From assembly GCF_923868895.1 (NCBI RefSeq), contig NZ_OV350343.1, forward strand, positions 3,844,001 through 3,908,000: a DNA stretch of 64,000 bases, given 5' to 3'. Each line of letters opens with the position of its first letter. Position 1 is the first letter of the stretch. The DNA is from Halomonas sp. TD01. GTDB taxonomy: Bacteria; Pseudomonadota; Gammaproteobacteria; Pseudomonadales; Halomonadaceae. Under the pieces are notes generated by a model that was given only the letters and a program-made list of their open reading frames with translations, was not told the origin of the DNA and did not search any database. A program made the translations under genes and the position numbers. This document shows positions 1-8,333 of the stretch, one piece after another.

Positions 1-341
1 CCTGACCAGATCCACTGACTAATCGCTGCGCCAATATGTTGCAAAGTGAGATAAACACCTATCAGAAAACTACCTGCACGGACTAGGCCTAGTTCGTGCA
101 GTGATAACTGAGAGTCAGCGTTATTAGCTGGATGAATTTTATTAGCCAGCGGTTCTGCCACTAGCCAAAGTACAGCGCCGACAATAAGAGGCATAACCAT
201 CATTGCTATCAGGGTGGCTAACCACTCGTCATAGGATTCTGTCGAGCCTGGGCCAAACAGCATCGGCGCTAGGGCAAGTAGCGGATTAAGCGCAATATAC
301 AGCGCTAAAATGCGTAACAAGATAATAGAGAAAGCTTTCAT
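1..341 (-). CDS. Hypothetical membrane protein, C-terminus outside window
   Basis: An open frame runs from an ATG at 341 to the left window edge, about 113 codons without a stop. The N-terminus (MKAFSIILLRILALYIALNP) is strongly hydrophobic. Further hydrophobic stretches lie near residues 43-62 and 90-110, separated by a polar loop with NKIHPANNADSQ. This suggests a small integral membrane protein with at least three spanning segments. I do not recognise a family. The gene is on the same strand as the CDI island and lies just beyond the left 75-bp repeat. If the island were removed, it would follow the Tsx-like gene and its terminator directly. Confidence 0.6.
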   Translation of the reverse strand, partial: MKAFSIILLRILALYIALNPLLALAPMLFGPGSTESYDEWLATLIAMMVMPLIVGAVLWLVAEPLANKIHPANNADSQLSLHELGLVRAGSFLIGVYLTLQHIGAAISQWIWS

Positions 342-459
342 AGAATATGTTCACACTCCCTGTGACTTACATCGATATAAACGCCACATGATGAATAACG
401 GCGGCTGACGATATTATCCTAGTTATTTACCACCACTATTTCACTTAAAACAGTGACCT

Positions 460-534
460 CTCTTCAAGCACACTTAGCCAAAGTGCACCTGAGACATAAA
501 AAAATACCCCTTGGCACTTTCGGGCCAAGGGGTA
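460..534. repeat. Left copy of 75-bp direct repeat flanking the CDI island
   Basis: This 75-bp block is identical base for base to 35358-35432 and in the same orientation. Weaker similarity continues outward: the bases before it (ACCACTATTTCAC at about 430-442) resemble ACCACTGCTTCAC before the right copy. About 18 bp after it also resemble the right copy at about two thirds of positions. The two copies enclose the whole CDI locus. The block contains a terminator hairpin, annotated separately. Confidence 0.9.
498..534 (-). terminator. Rho-independent terminator (left repeat copy)
   Basis: An 11-bp perfect stem (TACCCCTTGGC at 505-515 with GCCAAGGGGTA at 524-534) closes an 8-nt loop. On the minus strand it is followed by seven T residues (498-504). 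It would stop minus-strand transcription coming out of the orphan CDI cassettes. Confidence 0.8.
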
Positions 535-617
535 CCAGTTACGTCAGCAACATCGCCTCGTTTTTCAGTTCGACGCACAGACCTACTACCCGGTCGATGG
601 CTTGCCGGCTGAAGAAT

Positions 618-920
618 GCTAGGCTTGAACATATCGTCCAGGCGATTGGCGAACAGCACATCACGCATTCAGCCTTTCAACTGGTCATGATCGGCTTGCA
701 CAAGTTGCGCTTTTACCCAGTCAGGCACCTCACCAAACTGTAAGGTAAGCAACCGCATAGTTTCACGTGCTTCAGCTAAGCGCCCTTCTTGCCGACCTTC
801 TTGACGCCCTTCCAAGCGTTCTTTCTTGACCAAGTTTTCTAAGTTCTCTGCCAACATGTCTTTATCCTCCATCAGGCTGTCAAGCCGATCCAGTTTGACC
901 TCTGTGCCCAACCGGTACAA
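618..920 (-). pseudogene. Rpn/YhgA-type PD-(D/E)XK nuclease remnant (C-terminal part)
   Basis: Only the C-terminal part of a recombination-promoting nuclease/putative transposase (Rpn family) is present. It shows the typical charged coiled segment with EGRQEGRQEGR followed by LLTLQFGEVPDWVKAQL, as seen in that family. The frame is broken by a TGA at 669-671 and then continues in the same frame as MRDVLFANRLDDMF. This matches the family's usual last helix, so the stop probably replaced a tryptophan codon. The N-terminal nuclease core is missing. Rpn genes are frequent debris at mobile loci. It lies at the decayed end of the orphan cassette train. The assignment is by motif resemblance only. 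Confidence 0.55.
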
Positions 921-980
921 ATGTCGCTTGAGCCAGCGTGGCGGCGCTACCCCTTAACACACCACTCAGGGGGTGACATC

Positions 981-1074
981 GGTGGTAGAGCCATCGGGGA
1001 GCTGTACGGTTTGTGTGACTAGCCAGACGATATCGTTGGTGAGCTGGGCGGTTTGCGATGCTGACAACGCAATA
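981..1074 (-). pseudogene. 94-bp scrap of a cdiA/FHA gene
   Basis: This segment matches 14196-14289 inside the main cdiA with only a few mismatches. The shared stretch encodes the ASQTAQLTNDIVWLVTQTVQ region before the FHA-2 part. It follows the stop of the broken orphan immunity gene at 1091 and stops abruptly on both sides, so it is probably the residue of a further orphan cassette. Confidence 0.75.
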
Positions 1075-1090
1075 CGGTACCACTGACAGT

Positions 1091-1419
1091 CTACTGCCAT
1101 GGATATCCATTAAACAGAAACATAACGCCGTAACCAATAATAGCAAAGGTGATTACTATTCCTCTTGCCACAGGCCCATCCGATAAATCAGCACCACCTC
1201 CTCCAACATTCATATTTTTATCGTATAAAAACGCCACGATTAACTGCCAAAACAATCCATGCCCAATACAAACGCCAGAGAAAAGCTCCCACTCCCCCCA
1301 ACCCCCCAAAACTTAATGACAGCATTTATCATAGCCACTATAGCCAAGGTAATTGAAATATATAAGCGGTAGCGATTACGCCACTGACCCCATGCTGAGT
1401 TACTGTCTGGTTTACTCAT
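1091..1419 (-). pseudogene. Orphan cdiI (membrane immunity), frameshifted
   Basis: This is a paralogue of the main cdiI at 10098-10409. It starts at ATG 1419, overlapping the orphan toxin stop at 1412-1414, and begins MSKPDSNSAWGQWRNRYRLY. It then runs through a hydrophobic segment to KFWG. The reading frame is lost at an 8-bp tandem duplication (TTGGGGGG twice on the minus strand, about 1291-1310). Removing one unit restores FWGEWELF, matching FWGEWEYF in the intact paralogue. The downstream frame then carries the conserved YDK...GGGG...DG motif and the ending LFNGYPWQ (intact: LFNGYPWG). Three predicted membrane segments suggest an inner-membrane immunity protein. The G-tract could also be a phase-variable site or a base-calling error. 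Confidence 0.8.
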
Positions 1420-2073
1420 CTTCCAGCCCCAGCATGTCTTTTCCATTATTTAAAACCGTATTCCAAACCCCAATCAAATCAAAGGTTGCATTCAACCTGC
1501 TGGCCTCCACCTTTGATACCCCCCTAGCCTTTGCATACGCTTCAAAACCAAACATCAAAGCTTCTTTCGAAACTGCATCAGTAATTTCTCCTTTTAAGTA
1601 CCCTGATAACAAACTTGCCCCCATACCCATTGTCGCAACCCCAGCACCTACAGCTCCAGCAGGGTTCATTACCACCCCGACAGTAGCCACCGTACCTAAA
1701 TCACCCAACGCCTTGGCATCCACGGCCCTCTCCCATGCCTGCGCTGCAGGGTCGCTATGGTCAATGTTAGCGTTCCGTCTGACGCATTCTGCATCTCCAC
1801 ATGAAAAATGCGGTACGTGGTAAATCTTGCCATCCACCACATAGCTGACCGTGTAACGGCCTTCTTCATCCAGCGGTCGACCCGTCAGACGGTCTCGCGG
1901 CTGACCAGGGGCTGCCTCTTCTGGTGGTAGCTGATAGACAAGCGCCCGATAGGGCGAGCCTTCCCCACCCGTCTGCTCGATGATGTAGCTGATCAGCTCA
2001 GGTGGCGTGTTCTTCGGTATTTGCTGGATCAGATAGCGCGTCGTGCCGTCCTCTCCGGGGGTTGCCATCCAGT
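1412..2073 (-). pseudogene. Orphan 3 CdiA-CT, 3' part (toxin end)
   Basis: This is the C-terminal part of a third cdiA copy, separated from its upstream part by the IS3 element at 2074-3276. The open frame begins MATPGEDGTTRYLIQQIPKN, which follows GGDW in the uninterrupted main CdiA. DNA from about 1735 to 2073 appears essentially identical to the main gene. Further downstream the last ~100 residues (from about AVDAKAL) differ at roughly half of positions while keeping the same pattern: a hydrophobic helix pair around GVVMNPAGAVGAGVATMG, then LLSGYLKGE, then ARGV. It is therefore a diverged allele of the main toxin, presumably membrane-acting, judging from the hydrophobic segment and the membrane-embedded partner. 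Confidence 0.8.
2070..2073. repeat. Target-site duplication CAGT (left); partner at 3277-3280
   Basis: CAGT precedes and follows the IS element. The uninterrupted paralogous site in the main cdiA (about 11085-11092) reads CATCCAGTCACCGCC, with CAGT once. This proves the insertion boundaries. A 4-bp duplication is typical of the IS407 group of IS3. Confidence 0.9.
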
Positions 2074-2139
2074 CGACGTCACCCCCAGATTGAGTAGCGC
2101 TACACTTTAGAGTCCGATCCTATGCTAAGGAGATTGGAC

Positions 2140-2403
2140 ATGAAGAAGCGTTTCAGCGAAGAACAGATCATTGGCTTCTTGGGCGAAGCGGAGGCGGGAC
2201 TCCCCATCAAGGAGCTATGTCGTCGGCACGGTTTCTCGGAAGCAAGTTATTACCTTTGGCGCAGCAAGTTTGGCGGCATGAGCGTCCCCGATGCCAAGCG
2301 ACTGAAAGAGCTTGAAGCCGAAAATGGACGCCTGAAAAAGCTGCTCGCGGAGTCGCTATTGGAGATGGAGGTCACTCGCGAGGCGCTGAGAAAAAAGTGG
2401 TGA
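2140..2403 (+). CDS. IS3-family transposase OrfA
   Basis: OrfA has 87 codons starting at ATG 2140, preceded by GGAGAT; an in-frame earlier start at 2122 is less likely. It begins [20 protein letters not shown] and has a helix-turn-helix ([24 protein letters not shown]) followed by a leucine-zipper-like helix ([17 protein letters not shown]). It binds the IS ends. Near the 3' end the sequence A AAA AAG (2391-2397) is a classical -1 slippery heptamer, so an OrfAB fusion transposase is expected by programmed frameshifting. Confidence 0.92.
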   Translation: MKKRFSEEQIIGFLGEAEAGLPIKELCRRHGFSEASYYLWRSKFGGMSVPDAKRLKELEAENGRLKKLLAESLLEMEVTREALRKKW

Positions 2404-3260
2404 GCGCCCCGGCACGTCGAGACGTGGTGCGTTTTATGGTGTCACGTGGCCTGAGTGAGCGCCGAGCGCTCCGTGTCATGCGTATGAGTGCCAGTGCATT
2501 GCGCTACCAACCGGCTCCTGACCGCAATGAGACATTACGTGAACGCATTGTTGCCTTGGCACACCGACATCGTCGTTACGGCGCGGGCATGATCTACCTG
2601 AAGCTGCGTCAAGCCGGTGAACAGGTCAATCACAAGCGCGTCGAACGCCTCTACGCGGCGGCTCGGTTGCAGGTAAAGCGACGCAAGCGTAAGAAGATTC
2701 CCCTGTCTGAACGCAAGCCCCTGGGCCGCCCTGGCGCTGCCAATCAGGTCTGGTCAATGGATTTTGTGTTTGACCGCACGGCGGAAGGGAGAGTGATCAA
2801 GAACCTCACTATTGTCGATGACGCCACCCATGAAGCCGTGGCTATCGTGCCTGACCGTGCCATTGACGGGCTGTCGTTAACACGGATTCTGGATCATCTA
2901 GTGCTACAACGTGGCCTTCCAAGTGCCCTTCGTACGGATAATGGGAAGGAGTTCTGCGGACGCGCCATGCTGACGTGGGCTCATCAACGTGGTGTTGCCC
3001 TGTTTTTAATCGAACCTGGAAAGCCCAATCAAAACGCCTACATCGAATCGTTCAACGGGCGTTTTAGAGACGAATGTCTAAATGAGCACTGGTTCACCAG
3101 CCTGCATCACGCGAGAGTCATCATCGAGGCGTGGCGACGGGAATACAACGAGGAAAGACCGAAGAAAGGACTGGGAGGATTAACGCCTTCCGCCTATGCC
3201 GAGCAACTGGTTTTAAAACACGATAAAGTAACGTCAGACTCTAAACCCGGGTGCTACTGA
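2397..3260 (+). CDS. IS3-family transposase OrfB (DDE integrase core)
   Basis: OrfB overlaps orfA by 7 nt in the -1 frame; as a stand-alone frame it begins with GTG. The N-terminal part has the HTH_21-like region ([18 protein letters not shown]). The rve catalytic core shows the three acidic residues in [17 protein letters not shown] and [19 protein letters not shown]. The 287 codons match a full-length OrfB of this family. There is no frameshift or stop, so the transposase should be functional when produced as OrfAB. Confidence 0.93.
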   Translation: MVSAPARRDVVRFMVSRGLSERRALRVMRMSASALRYQPAPDRNETLRERIVALAHRHRRYGAGMIYLKLRQAGEQVNHKRVERLYAAARLQVKRRKRKKIPLSERKPLGRPGAANQVWSMDFVFDRTAEGRVIKNLTIVDDATHEAVAIVPDRAIDGLSLTRILDHLVLQRGLPSALRTDNGKEFCGRAMLTWAHQRGVALFLIEPGKPNQNAYIESFNGRFRDECLNEHWFTSLHHARVIIEAWRREYNEERPKKGLGGLTPSAYAEQLVLKHDKVTSDSKPGCY

Positions 3261-3276
3261 AGATGGGGTGACGTCG

Positions 3277-4548
3277 CAGTCACCGCCATAGTCAAAATAG
3301 GTGTCATCAACGGCGGTCACATCCTGTAAGTCGACGATGATGTTGGAACCTGGGCTTTCCTCCAACTCGTCGTTGTACATGGCTCTGAGGGCATCGGCGA
3401 TCTGTTCTGGCGTGTACTCGCTGCCTTCGGCCAGCTGTTCCGCCAAGGATTGCTCGAAGCTATGCAACTGGCGATTATTGACATCAAGATTGAACGCCAT
3501 TGCACCACCTTGGGCGCCGCCTGTCGCCGCACCGGCCAGGGTGGCAGTGAGCGATTCAAGCCCTTGGCGCGCCTCGTCCGGTAGATTCAGCTCATCCGTG
3601 AGACGTTCCACTTCTGCCATGAGCACTGAACTGGTCAGTGCTCCCGTCGCTCCGTCCACACCGCCACCGGCCAGGCCGAGCAACGTATGGCCCGAGGTGC
3701 GGTAAGCGCCACCTTCCGCCCAACGTGCCGCTTCTTTCAGCAATGCAGCACGTGTTTCAGGATCATTGGCGTTTTGTGCCTCACGCCATAACTGGGCTTC
3801 CTGCTGGCTGGCGTAATCCCCCCATTCTTGGCTCGACCGCGACCCAAACTCTTGGGTAATCGTGGTTTGAGCCTCAACGTCTTTTCTGACGCTTTCTGCA
3901 TCGAAGATCGGGGCAATGCCGGTGTCTGCGTCGCCGGTGCGGGCGTCCTGATTACCTGCCAGGCCGCTGATGGCGGCAACCGTGGTGCTGCTGGCGTCGC
4001 CGTCGTCGCGGCCGGTGCCGATGCCGGAGAGACCGGTGCTACCTTCGCCACTTCTGAGGCCAACGCTGGTGCTTTCAGCATCAAACGTGGCGTTGTTGGC
4101 GATATCGCTAACGGTGAGCGCACCACTTTCTATTGCCTCACTGGCGGTTTGCCCGGCGGTGGTGAAGCGGTTGCGGTCTTCATCTATCGCGGTTTGGGTG
4201 CTGGTGATAGCCCCGCCCGTTACCGCCGACATTGACCTGGAAGCCGCCGTCGCCGGCGCGCAGGCCGCTTTGCTCATTGACGCTTTGGAAGTCGCTATTG
4301 AGCTTGGTGCGGCTGGCGTTGAGGCTGGCGGTGGGCTGCCCTACGCCGATCAGCGGTACGCTGAGACTTCCGCCACTGCTTTGGTGGCGTTCGCTGTGAG
4401 TGGCGGTGTCTTGCAGGCTTTCAATGGTCAGGTCGCCGCCGATGTTGGTGGTGATTTGCGGGGCGCTGACCACGGCACCTTGCAGGGTGGTGTCGCCACC
4501 GCTGGTGAGGATGACTTGGCTGCCTGCGCTGACCTGGGCCCTATTCCC
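3277..4548 (-). pseudogene. Orphan 3 CdiA fragment, 5' part (FHA-2 end and pretoxin)
   Basis: The upstream half of the IS-split orphan 3. Sequence from about 4548 to 3281 is near-identical to the main cdiA at about 12360-11093. It includes the SAGSQVILTSGGDTTLQGA repeats, NSDFQSVNEQSGLRAGDG, and the pretoxin of the QEWGDYASQQEA type. An 11-bp deletion at about 4220 (missing AAGATTGGTGG relative to the two sister copies) shifts the frame. The segment is therefore dead both from the deletion and from the IS. It has no signal peptide or TPS domain and begins abruptly, directly after the orphan 2 immunity gene. Confidence 0.85.
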
Positions 4549-4565
4549 ATAAGTTTTTCTCTTAA

Positions 4566-4868
4566 TCAAGTCATTTTTTTCACCACTGCTAAAAACTCGC
4601 AAAGTGTTTCTCTAGCATCATTTTTATATTTTTCCTTCCAGACCACACCCCACTCCTTAGGTCTGCCATTTTGCTCCCACTCTGCCAAAGCCAATGAATT
4701 TACCAACTCCATCTCAAACCAAGCGCGGTCGTACTGTTCTTGTAATTTCACATCCACCTTATCGGCAAAAAACTCTGTCTCTGCGACAAAATCAGCAAAG
4801 TTAAAGATGCTATTCAGAGCAGTTTCAGAATTAGCTTCAATGTACTTTCTACTCATATCATCGACCAT
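4566..4868 (-). CDS. Orphan 2 CDI immunity protein, unknown family
   Basis: A 100-codon soluble, acidic, Trp- and Glu-rich protein (for example AWFEMELVNSLALAEWEQNG) overlaps the end of the orphan 2 toxin frame by 11 nt. That is the usual toxin/immunity arrangement. The start used is ATG at 4868; a second ATG at 4856 (MSRKYIEANSE) is also possible. It has no membrane segment or signal, so it should act in the cytoplasm by binding the toxin. I do not recognise a named Imm family. Function is inferred from position only. Confidence 0.7.
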   Translation of the reverse strand: MVDDMSRKYIEANSETALNSIFNFADFVAETEFFADKVDVKLQEQYDRAWFEMELVNSLALAEWEQNGRPKEWGVVWKEKYKNDARETLCEFLAVVKKMT

Positions 4869-7800
4869 ACCTAGTTGTCACAACATCACCCTGACGATTA
4901 ATTACAACACTTATATTATTCTCAGAGCTATGAAAAACTGTGGTTCCTCCTCTGCTGGGGTAGGACTGCCCATTCCGGATCGTATTTTCCACTACTGACG
5001 GGAGGATACCTCGATCCTGCATACGATCAAGAGCATGACCAGAGTATTCACGTCCACCAATGTTTGTCGATTCATTTCGAACAGGTTGGTAAGAAGGATT
5101 TTTGGGCTGATTCAACTGGAGGCGCTTACTGCCTAACGGTAACGCTCCCGCCGCCACAGCAGACAAAACTGATGCCTGCTCAACATCCAGCCCATGCCGT
5201 TCCTGAAGGTACTGCGCAAAGCCTTCCTGCGAGACAATGGCTTCAGCTTCCATATATTGGCTAAGGAGCGGCCCAGCATCTAATCCTAACTGCCAGGGAA
5301 TATCTCGGCCGCTAAAGCCATCCAGTGCATCACGGAACTGTTCCCCATCCTCGACTAGGCTCTGATAGTTTGCCGTACAAGCCTCTGCATCAGTAGCACA
5401 TAGCGCAATCAGTTCATCTTGCTGGGCGATACTGAGTGCCCGGAATTTTTCTTGAACTTCGTCACAATCACCACGTGCTACACAGCCTTCAAGCTCATCG
5501 ATATACGCATCGACTTGATCATGCCGCAGATAATTATTCACCACCTCATTAAACGCCGCCGCGCCGCCTTGGGTGCCACCCGTGGCTGCACCGGCAGCGG
5601 TGCTGGCCAGTGCCGTGAGGCCGTCGGTGAGGGTGTCGTCGAGGCCGGCGTTTTTCAGGGCACTCGCGATGGCCGGGGCGCTGAGGGTACCCACGGCGGC
5701 CCCCGTGGCACCTTGCGTTCCGCCGGTCAGTGCGCCGATGGCGGTGTGGGCGGCCAGGCGTTTGGTGCCGTTGTCACCCCAGTCGCTTTGTAGCTGATCG
5801 GCCTGGGCGTTGAGTTGGTTGGCGCGTTCTGTGTCACCCGCGGCCTGAGCTGCGTCGGCTTGCAGGCGTTTGAGTTGCGCTTCCTCGAGCTTGGCTTGGG
5901 CAGTGTCGCCGACTAACTTGCTCGCCCGCGACCCAAATTCCTGGGTAATCGTGGCTTGGGCCTGCACGTCTTTTCTGACGCTTTCTGCATCGAAGATCGG
6001 CGCAATGCCGGTGTCTGCATCGCCGGTGCGGGCGTCCTGATTACCTGCCAGGCCGCTGATGGCGGATTCGGTGGTCCTGCTGGCACTGCCATCGTCGCGG
6101 CCGGTGCCGATGCCGGAGAGACCGGTGCTACTTTCGCCGCTATCATTTCCACCACTGCTTAAGCTAACACTGATACTTTCCGCGTCATAGGTGGCGTTGT
6201 TGGCGATATCGCTAACGGTGAGCGCACCACTTTCGAGTGCCTCGCTGGCGGTTTGCCCGGCGGTGGTGAAGCGGTTGCGGTCTTCATCTATCGCGGTTTG
6301 GGTGCTGGTGATAGCCCCGCCCGTAAGATTGGTGGTACCGCCCACGTTGACCTGGAAGCCGCCGTCGCCAGCGCGCAGGCCGCTTTGCTCATTGACGCTT
6401 TGGAAGTCGCTGTTGAGCTTGGTGCGGCTGAGGTCAAGATCGAGCGAGGGCGTACCGCCGGTCAGCGGGATGCTGGCACCGAAGCCGCTGCTTGAGTGGC
6501 GTTCATCGTGGACGGCAGTGTCCTGCAGGCTTTCAATGGTCAGGTCGCCGCCGATGTTGGTGGCGATTTGCGGGGCGCTGACCACGGCCCCTTTGAGGGC
6601 GGTGTCGCCGCCACTGCTGAGAATGACCTGATTGCCTGCGCTAACCTGGGTGTTGTTGAAGAAGGTGCTGTCACCGTTGCCGTGGCCCTTGGCACGGCTG
6701 GCGTCCAGGTTGAGGGCAATGCCATTCGTGCCGATGCCCAGCCCAATACTGCCACTGCTGCTGTTGTGGCTGTCGCGCTGGGAGACGGCATCGGCGCTGG
6801 CCAGCAGGTGGATATCCTGAACGGCGTTGAGCTGGAGCTGTTGGCCCGCGTCCAGCTGGCTGCCTTGTACGGTGATGTTGCCTTGGCCGTCTCCTTGGCC
6901 GAGGGCGTGAATGGCGAGGTCGCCACCGGCGGTGATCGTCGAGCCGCGGGCAGTGTTGCTGCTCGCTTCACTGTTGCTGCGGCTTTGGCTGGAGCCCAGG
7001 CTGATGTTGAGGCTGAGGTCGGTGGCGTTGCCGTTTGTTATCTGCTGCTGAATATCCTTCACTGCCAGGGCGGTGTTGGCCGCTGCCAGGGCTTGCATCC
7101 GCGGGCTATCGGTATTGCCAGCCGCGTCAATCTGGCCCTTGATGCCTTGGGCGCTGTCCATCACGGGGTTGCTGAGGGAGAGGCTCAGCCCGCTCTGTTT
7201 GAAGCGCTGTTCGGTTCGGCTGTTACTGGTCTCACGGCCTTCGAGGATGTTGACCGTGTTGGCCCCGATCAGGATATCGCCGCTGGGGGCCAGCACGTCA
7301 GAACCGATCTGGGTGTAGGTGTCACCCGCCGTGAGGGTGACGTTGCCGCCGATGCTGCCCACGGTGGTGGGGGCAACGAAGGTGGCGGTATTGGTGGCAT
7401 CGGTCATCTGCCGCTGGCTACCGAGGTTAATGCCAAATCCACCGCTGAACAGGCCACTTTTTTTGCTGCGGCTGAAATGGCTGTTGCTCAGGGTGTTCTG
7501 TTCGGCATCGAGGGTGAGGTTGCCCCCGGCATGCATACCCAGATCCTGGTCGGCGACGATGTTGGCACCACTGACGCGGATGTCTTCCCCACTGATAAGG
7601 CTGACCGTCTGGCCGCCCAGCTCGCTGGCCAGTGCCTGAGTGCTGGCATTGTGGGTGCGGGTGACCTTGGTTTTGCTGGAGAACAGGCCACCGCCGCTTG
7701 AGCTATGCCCTTCGGCCAGGCTCTCGGTACGCTGCCCGGCTTCCAGGGTGATATCGCCGCCAATGGCGTTCAGGGCCAACGCGCTTTGAGCGTCAACGGT

Positions 7801-7938
7801 GGCGGCGCGCAGGTTGATAGCCTGCCCGGCGGTGAGGTTAATCGCCCCGCCGCCAGTGATCACGCTGCCGATCTCTTCGCTGTGGCGCAGGACTTCAAAA
7901 TCAACCTTTAGAAGGATAATCTGCAGATATATCAACAA
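4858..7938 (-). CDS. Orphan 2 CdiA C-terminal fragment with DUF4258-like toxin
   Basis: About 1000 codons homologous to the main CdiA from HSEEIGSVITGGGA (about 7892) onward: FHA-2 repeats, then a pretoxin of the KLVGDTAQAKLEEAQ type and the motif NEVVNNYL. The C-terminal 80 residues (SGHALDRMQDRGILPSVVEN ... VVINRQGDVVTTRYGR) resemble DUF4258-type toxin domains, which have been grouped with BECR-fold RNases. The conserved His, Arg and the T-Y-G end are visible. The frame opens 5' inside the 3' end of the Imm63-like gene with only a TTG codon. It lacks a signal peptide and TPS domain, so it cannot be exported by itself. It is best read as a silent toxin cassette that could be joined to the main cdiA by homologous recombination. 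Confidence 0.75.
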   Translation of the reverse strand: MLIYLQIILLKVDFEVLRHSEEIGSVITGGGAINLTAGQAINLRAATVDAQSALALNAIGGDITLEAGQRTESLAEGHSSSGGGLFSSKTKVTRTHNASTQALASELGGQTVSLISGEDIRVSGANIVADQDLGMHAGGNLTLDAEQNTLSNSHFSRSKKSGLFSGGFGINLGSQRQMTDATNTATFVAPTTVGSIGGNVTLTAGDTYTQIGSDVLAPSGDILIGANTVNILEGRETSNSRTEQRFKQSGLSLSLSNPVMDSAQGIKGQIDAAGNTDSPRMQALAAANTALAVKDIQQQITNGNATDLSLNISLGSSQSRSNSEASSNTARGSTITAGGDLAIHALGQGDGQGNITVQGSQLDAGQQLQLNAVQDIHLLASADAVSQRDSHNSSSGSIGLGIGTNGIALNLDASRAKGHGNGDSTFFNNTQVSAGNQVILSSGGDTALKGAVVSAPQIATNIGGDLTIESLQDTAVHDERHSSSGFGASIPLTGGTPSLDLDLSRTKLNSDFQSVNEQSGLRAGDGGFQVNVGGTTNLTGGAITSTQTAIDEDRNRFTTAGQTASEALESGALTVSDIANNATYDAESISVSLSSGGNDSGESSTGLSGIGTGRDDGSASRTTESAISGLAGNQDARTGDADTGIAPIFDAESVRKDVQAQATITQEFGSRASKLVGDTAQAKLEEAQLKRLQADAAQAAGDTERANQLNAQADQLQSDWGDNGTKRLAAHTAIGALTGGTQGATGAAVGTLSAPAIASALKNAGLDDTLTDGLTALASTAAGAATGGTQGGAAAFNEVVNNYLRHDQVDAYIDELEGCVARGDCDEVQEKFRALSIAQQDELIALCATDAEACTANYQSLVEDGEQFRDALDGFSGRDIPWQLGLDAGPLLSQYMEAEAIVSQEGFAQYLQERHGLDVEQASVLSAVAAGALPLGSKRLQLNQPKNPSYQPVRNESTNIGGREYSGHALDRMQDRGILPSVVENTIRNGQSYPSRGGTTVFHSSENNISVVINRQGDVVTTRYGR

Positions 7939-8332
7939 ATGGGTTTCTAGCTAAGGTTTCTTCTATTTCTTGTTTTCTCCAAAGCCGCCATTTAGCTGAC
8001 AATCCCCCTAGAAGTTCAAGTTGCTTGTCAAACATAATGCGCCGAAAATCTTGATCATTCTTCCTGTTTTCACACTCGTAATCTTGAGCCATTTGAGCTG
8101 TCACATCTCTAAATATCCAATAAAACAACTCATCCAAACATGCAGTTCTTTTTTCATCAAAAACCACTCCCCGCTCTTCCGTCACGTATCGATATTCACC
8201 ATTAGTTATCTCAACATGCGGCTTGCCATTTTGAGGAGAAATATTCGAGATCACAACAAGTGAATTGGGAGCATTAATTCTCTGACCCAATGTGAAAACT
8301 TTATTTTTAATATCATTGATTTGGCTAGTCAT
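7901..8332 (-). CDS. Orphan 1 immunity protein, Imm63-like
   Basis: A 143-codon soluble protein starts at ATG 8332, one base after the TNT-toxin stop codon (8334-8336). Its C-terminal half (DELFYWIFRDVTAQMAQDYE ... FDKQLELLGGLSAKWRLWRK) resembles the Imm63 family, which is often found next to TNT/NADase-type polymorphic toxins. It should neutralise the adjacent toxin in the cytoplasm. The gene is intact. The end of the gene is fused at DNA level to the orphan 2 FHA segment that begins at about 7892. Confidence 0.75.
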   Translation of the reverse strand: MTSQINDIKNKVFTLGQRINAPNSLVVISNISPQNGKPHVEITNGEYRYVTEERGVVFDEKRTACLDELFYWIFRDVTAQMAQDYECENRKNDQDFRRIMFDKQLELLGGLSAKWRLWRKQEIEETLARNPFVDISADYPSKG

Positions 8333-8333
8333 A

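Larger units (their letters stand above)
2074..3276 (+). mobile_element. IS3-family (IS407-group-like) insertion sequence, 1203 bp, intact
   Basis: The element is bounded by a perfect 12-bp inverted repeat (CGACGTCACCCC at 2074-2085, complement at 3265-3276). The terminal similarity extends, with mismatches, to about 41 bp, including TTTAGAGTC at both inner ends. It carries orfA and orfB with an A AAA AAG slippery site and a complete DDE set, so it looks potentially active. It is inserted in the orphan 3 cdiA frame on the opposite strand, and the flanking 4-bp duplication is intact, which suggests a relatively recent event. Confidence 0.93.

Noticed and set aside
953..986. Remnant right end of a second IS3 copy
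   Set aside because: Only about 12-15 bases resemble the IS end, and no partner end or duplication was found; too weak to annotate.
6496..7701. 401-codon plus-strand open frame
   Set aside because: It is the antisense of the orphan 2 FHA region; its Gly/Ala/Val-rich translation mirrors the repeat codons and it has no RBS or family features.
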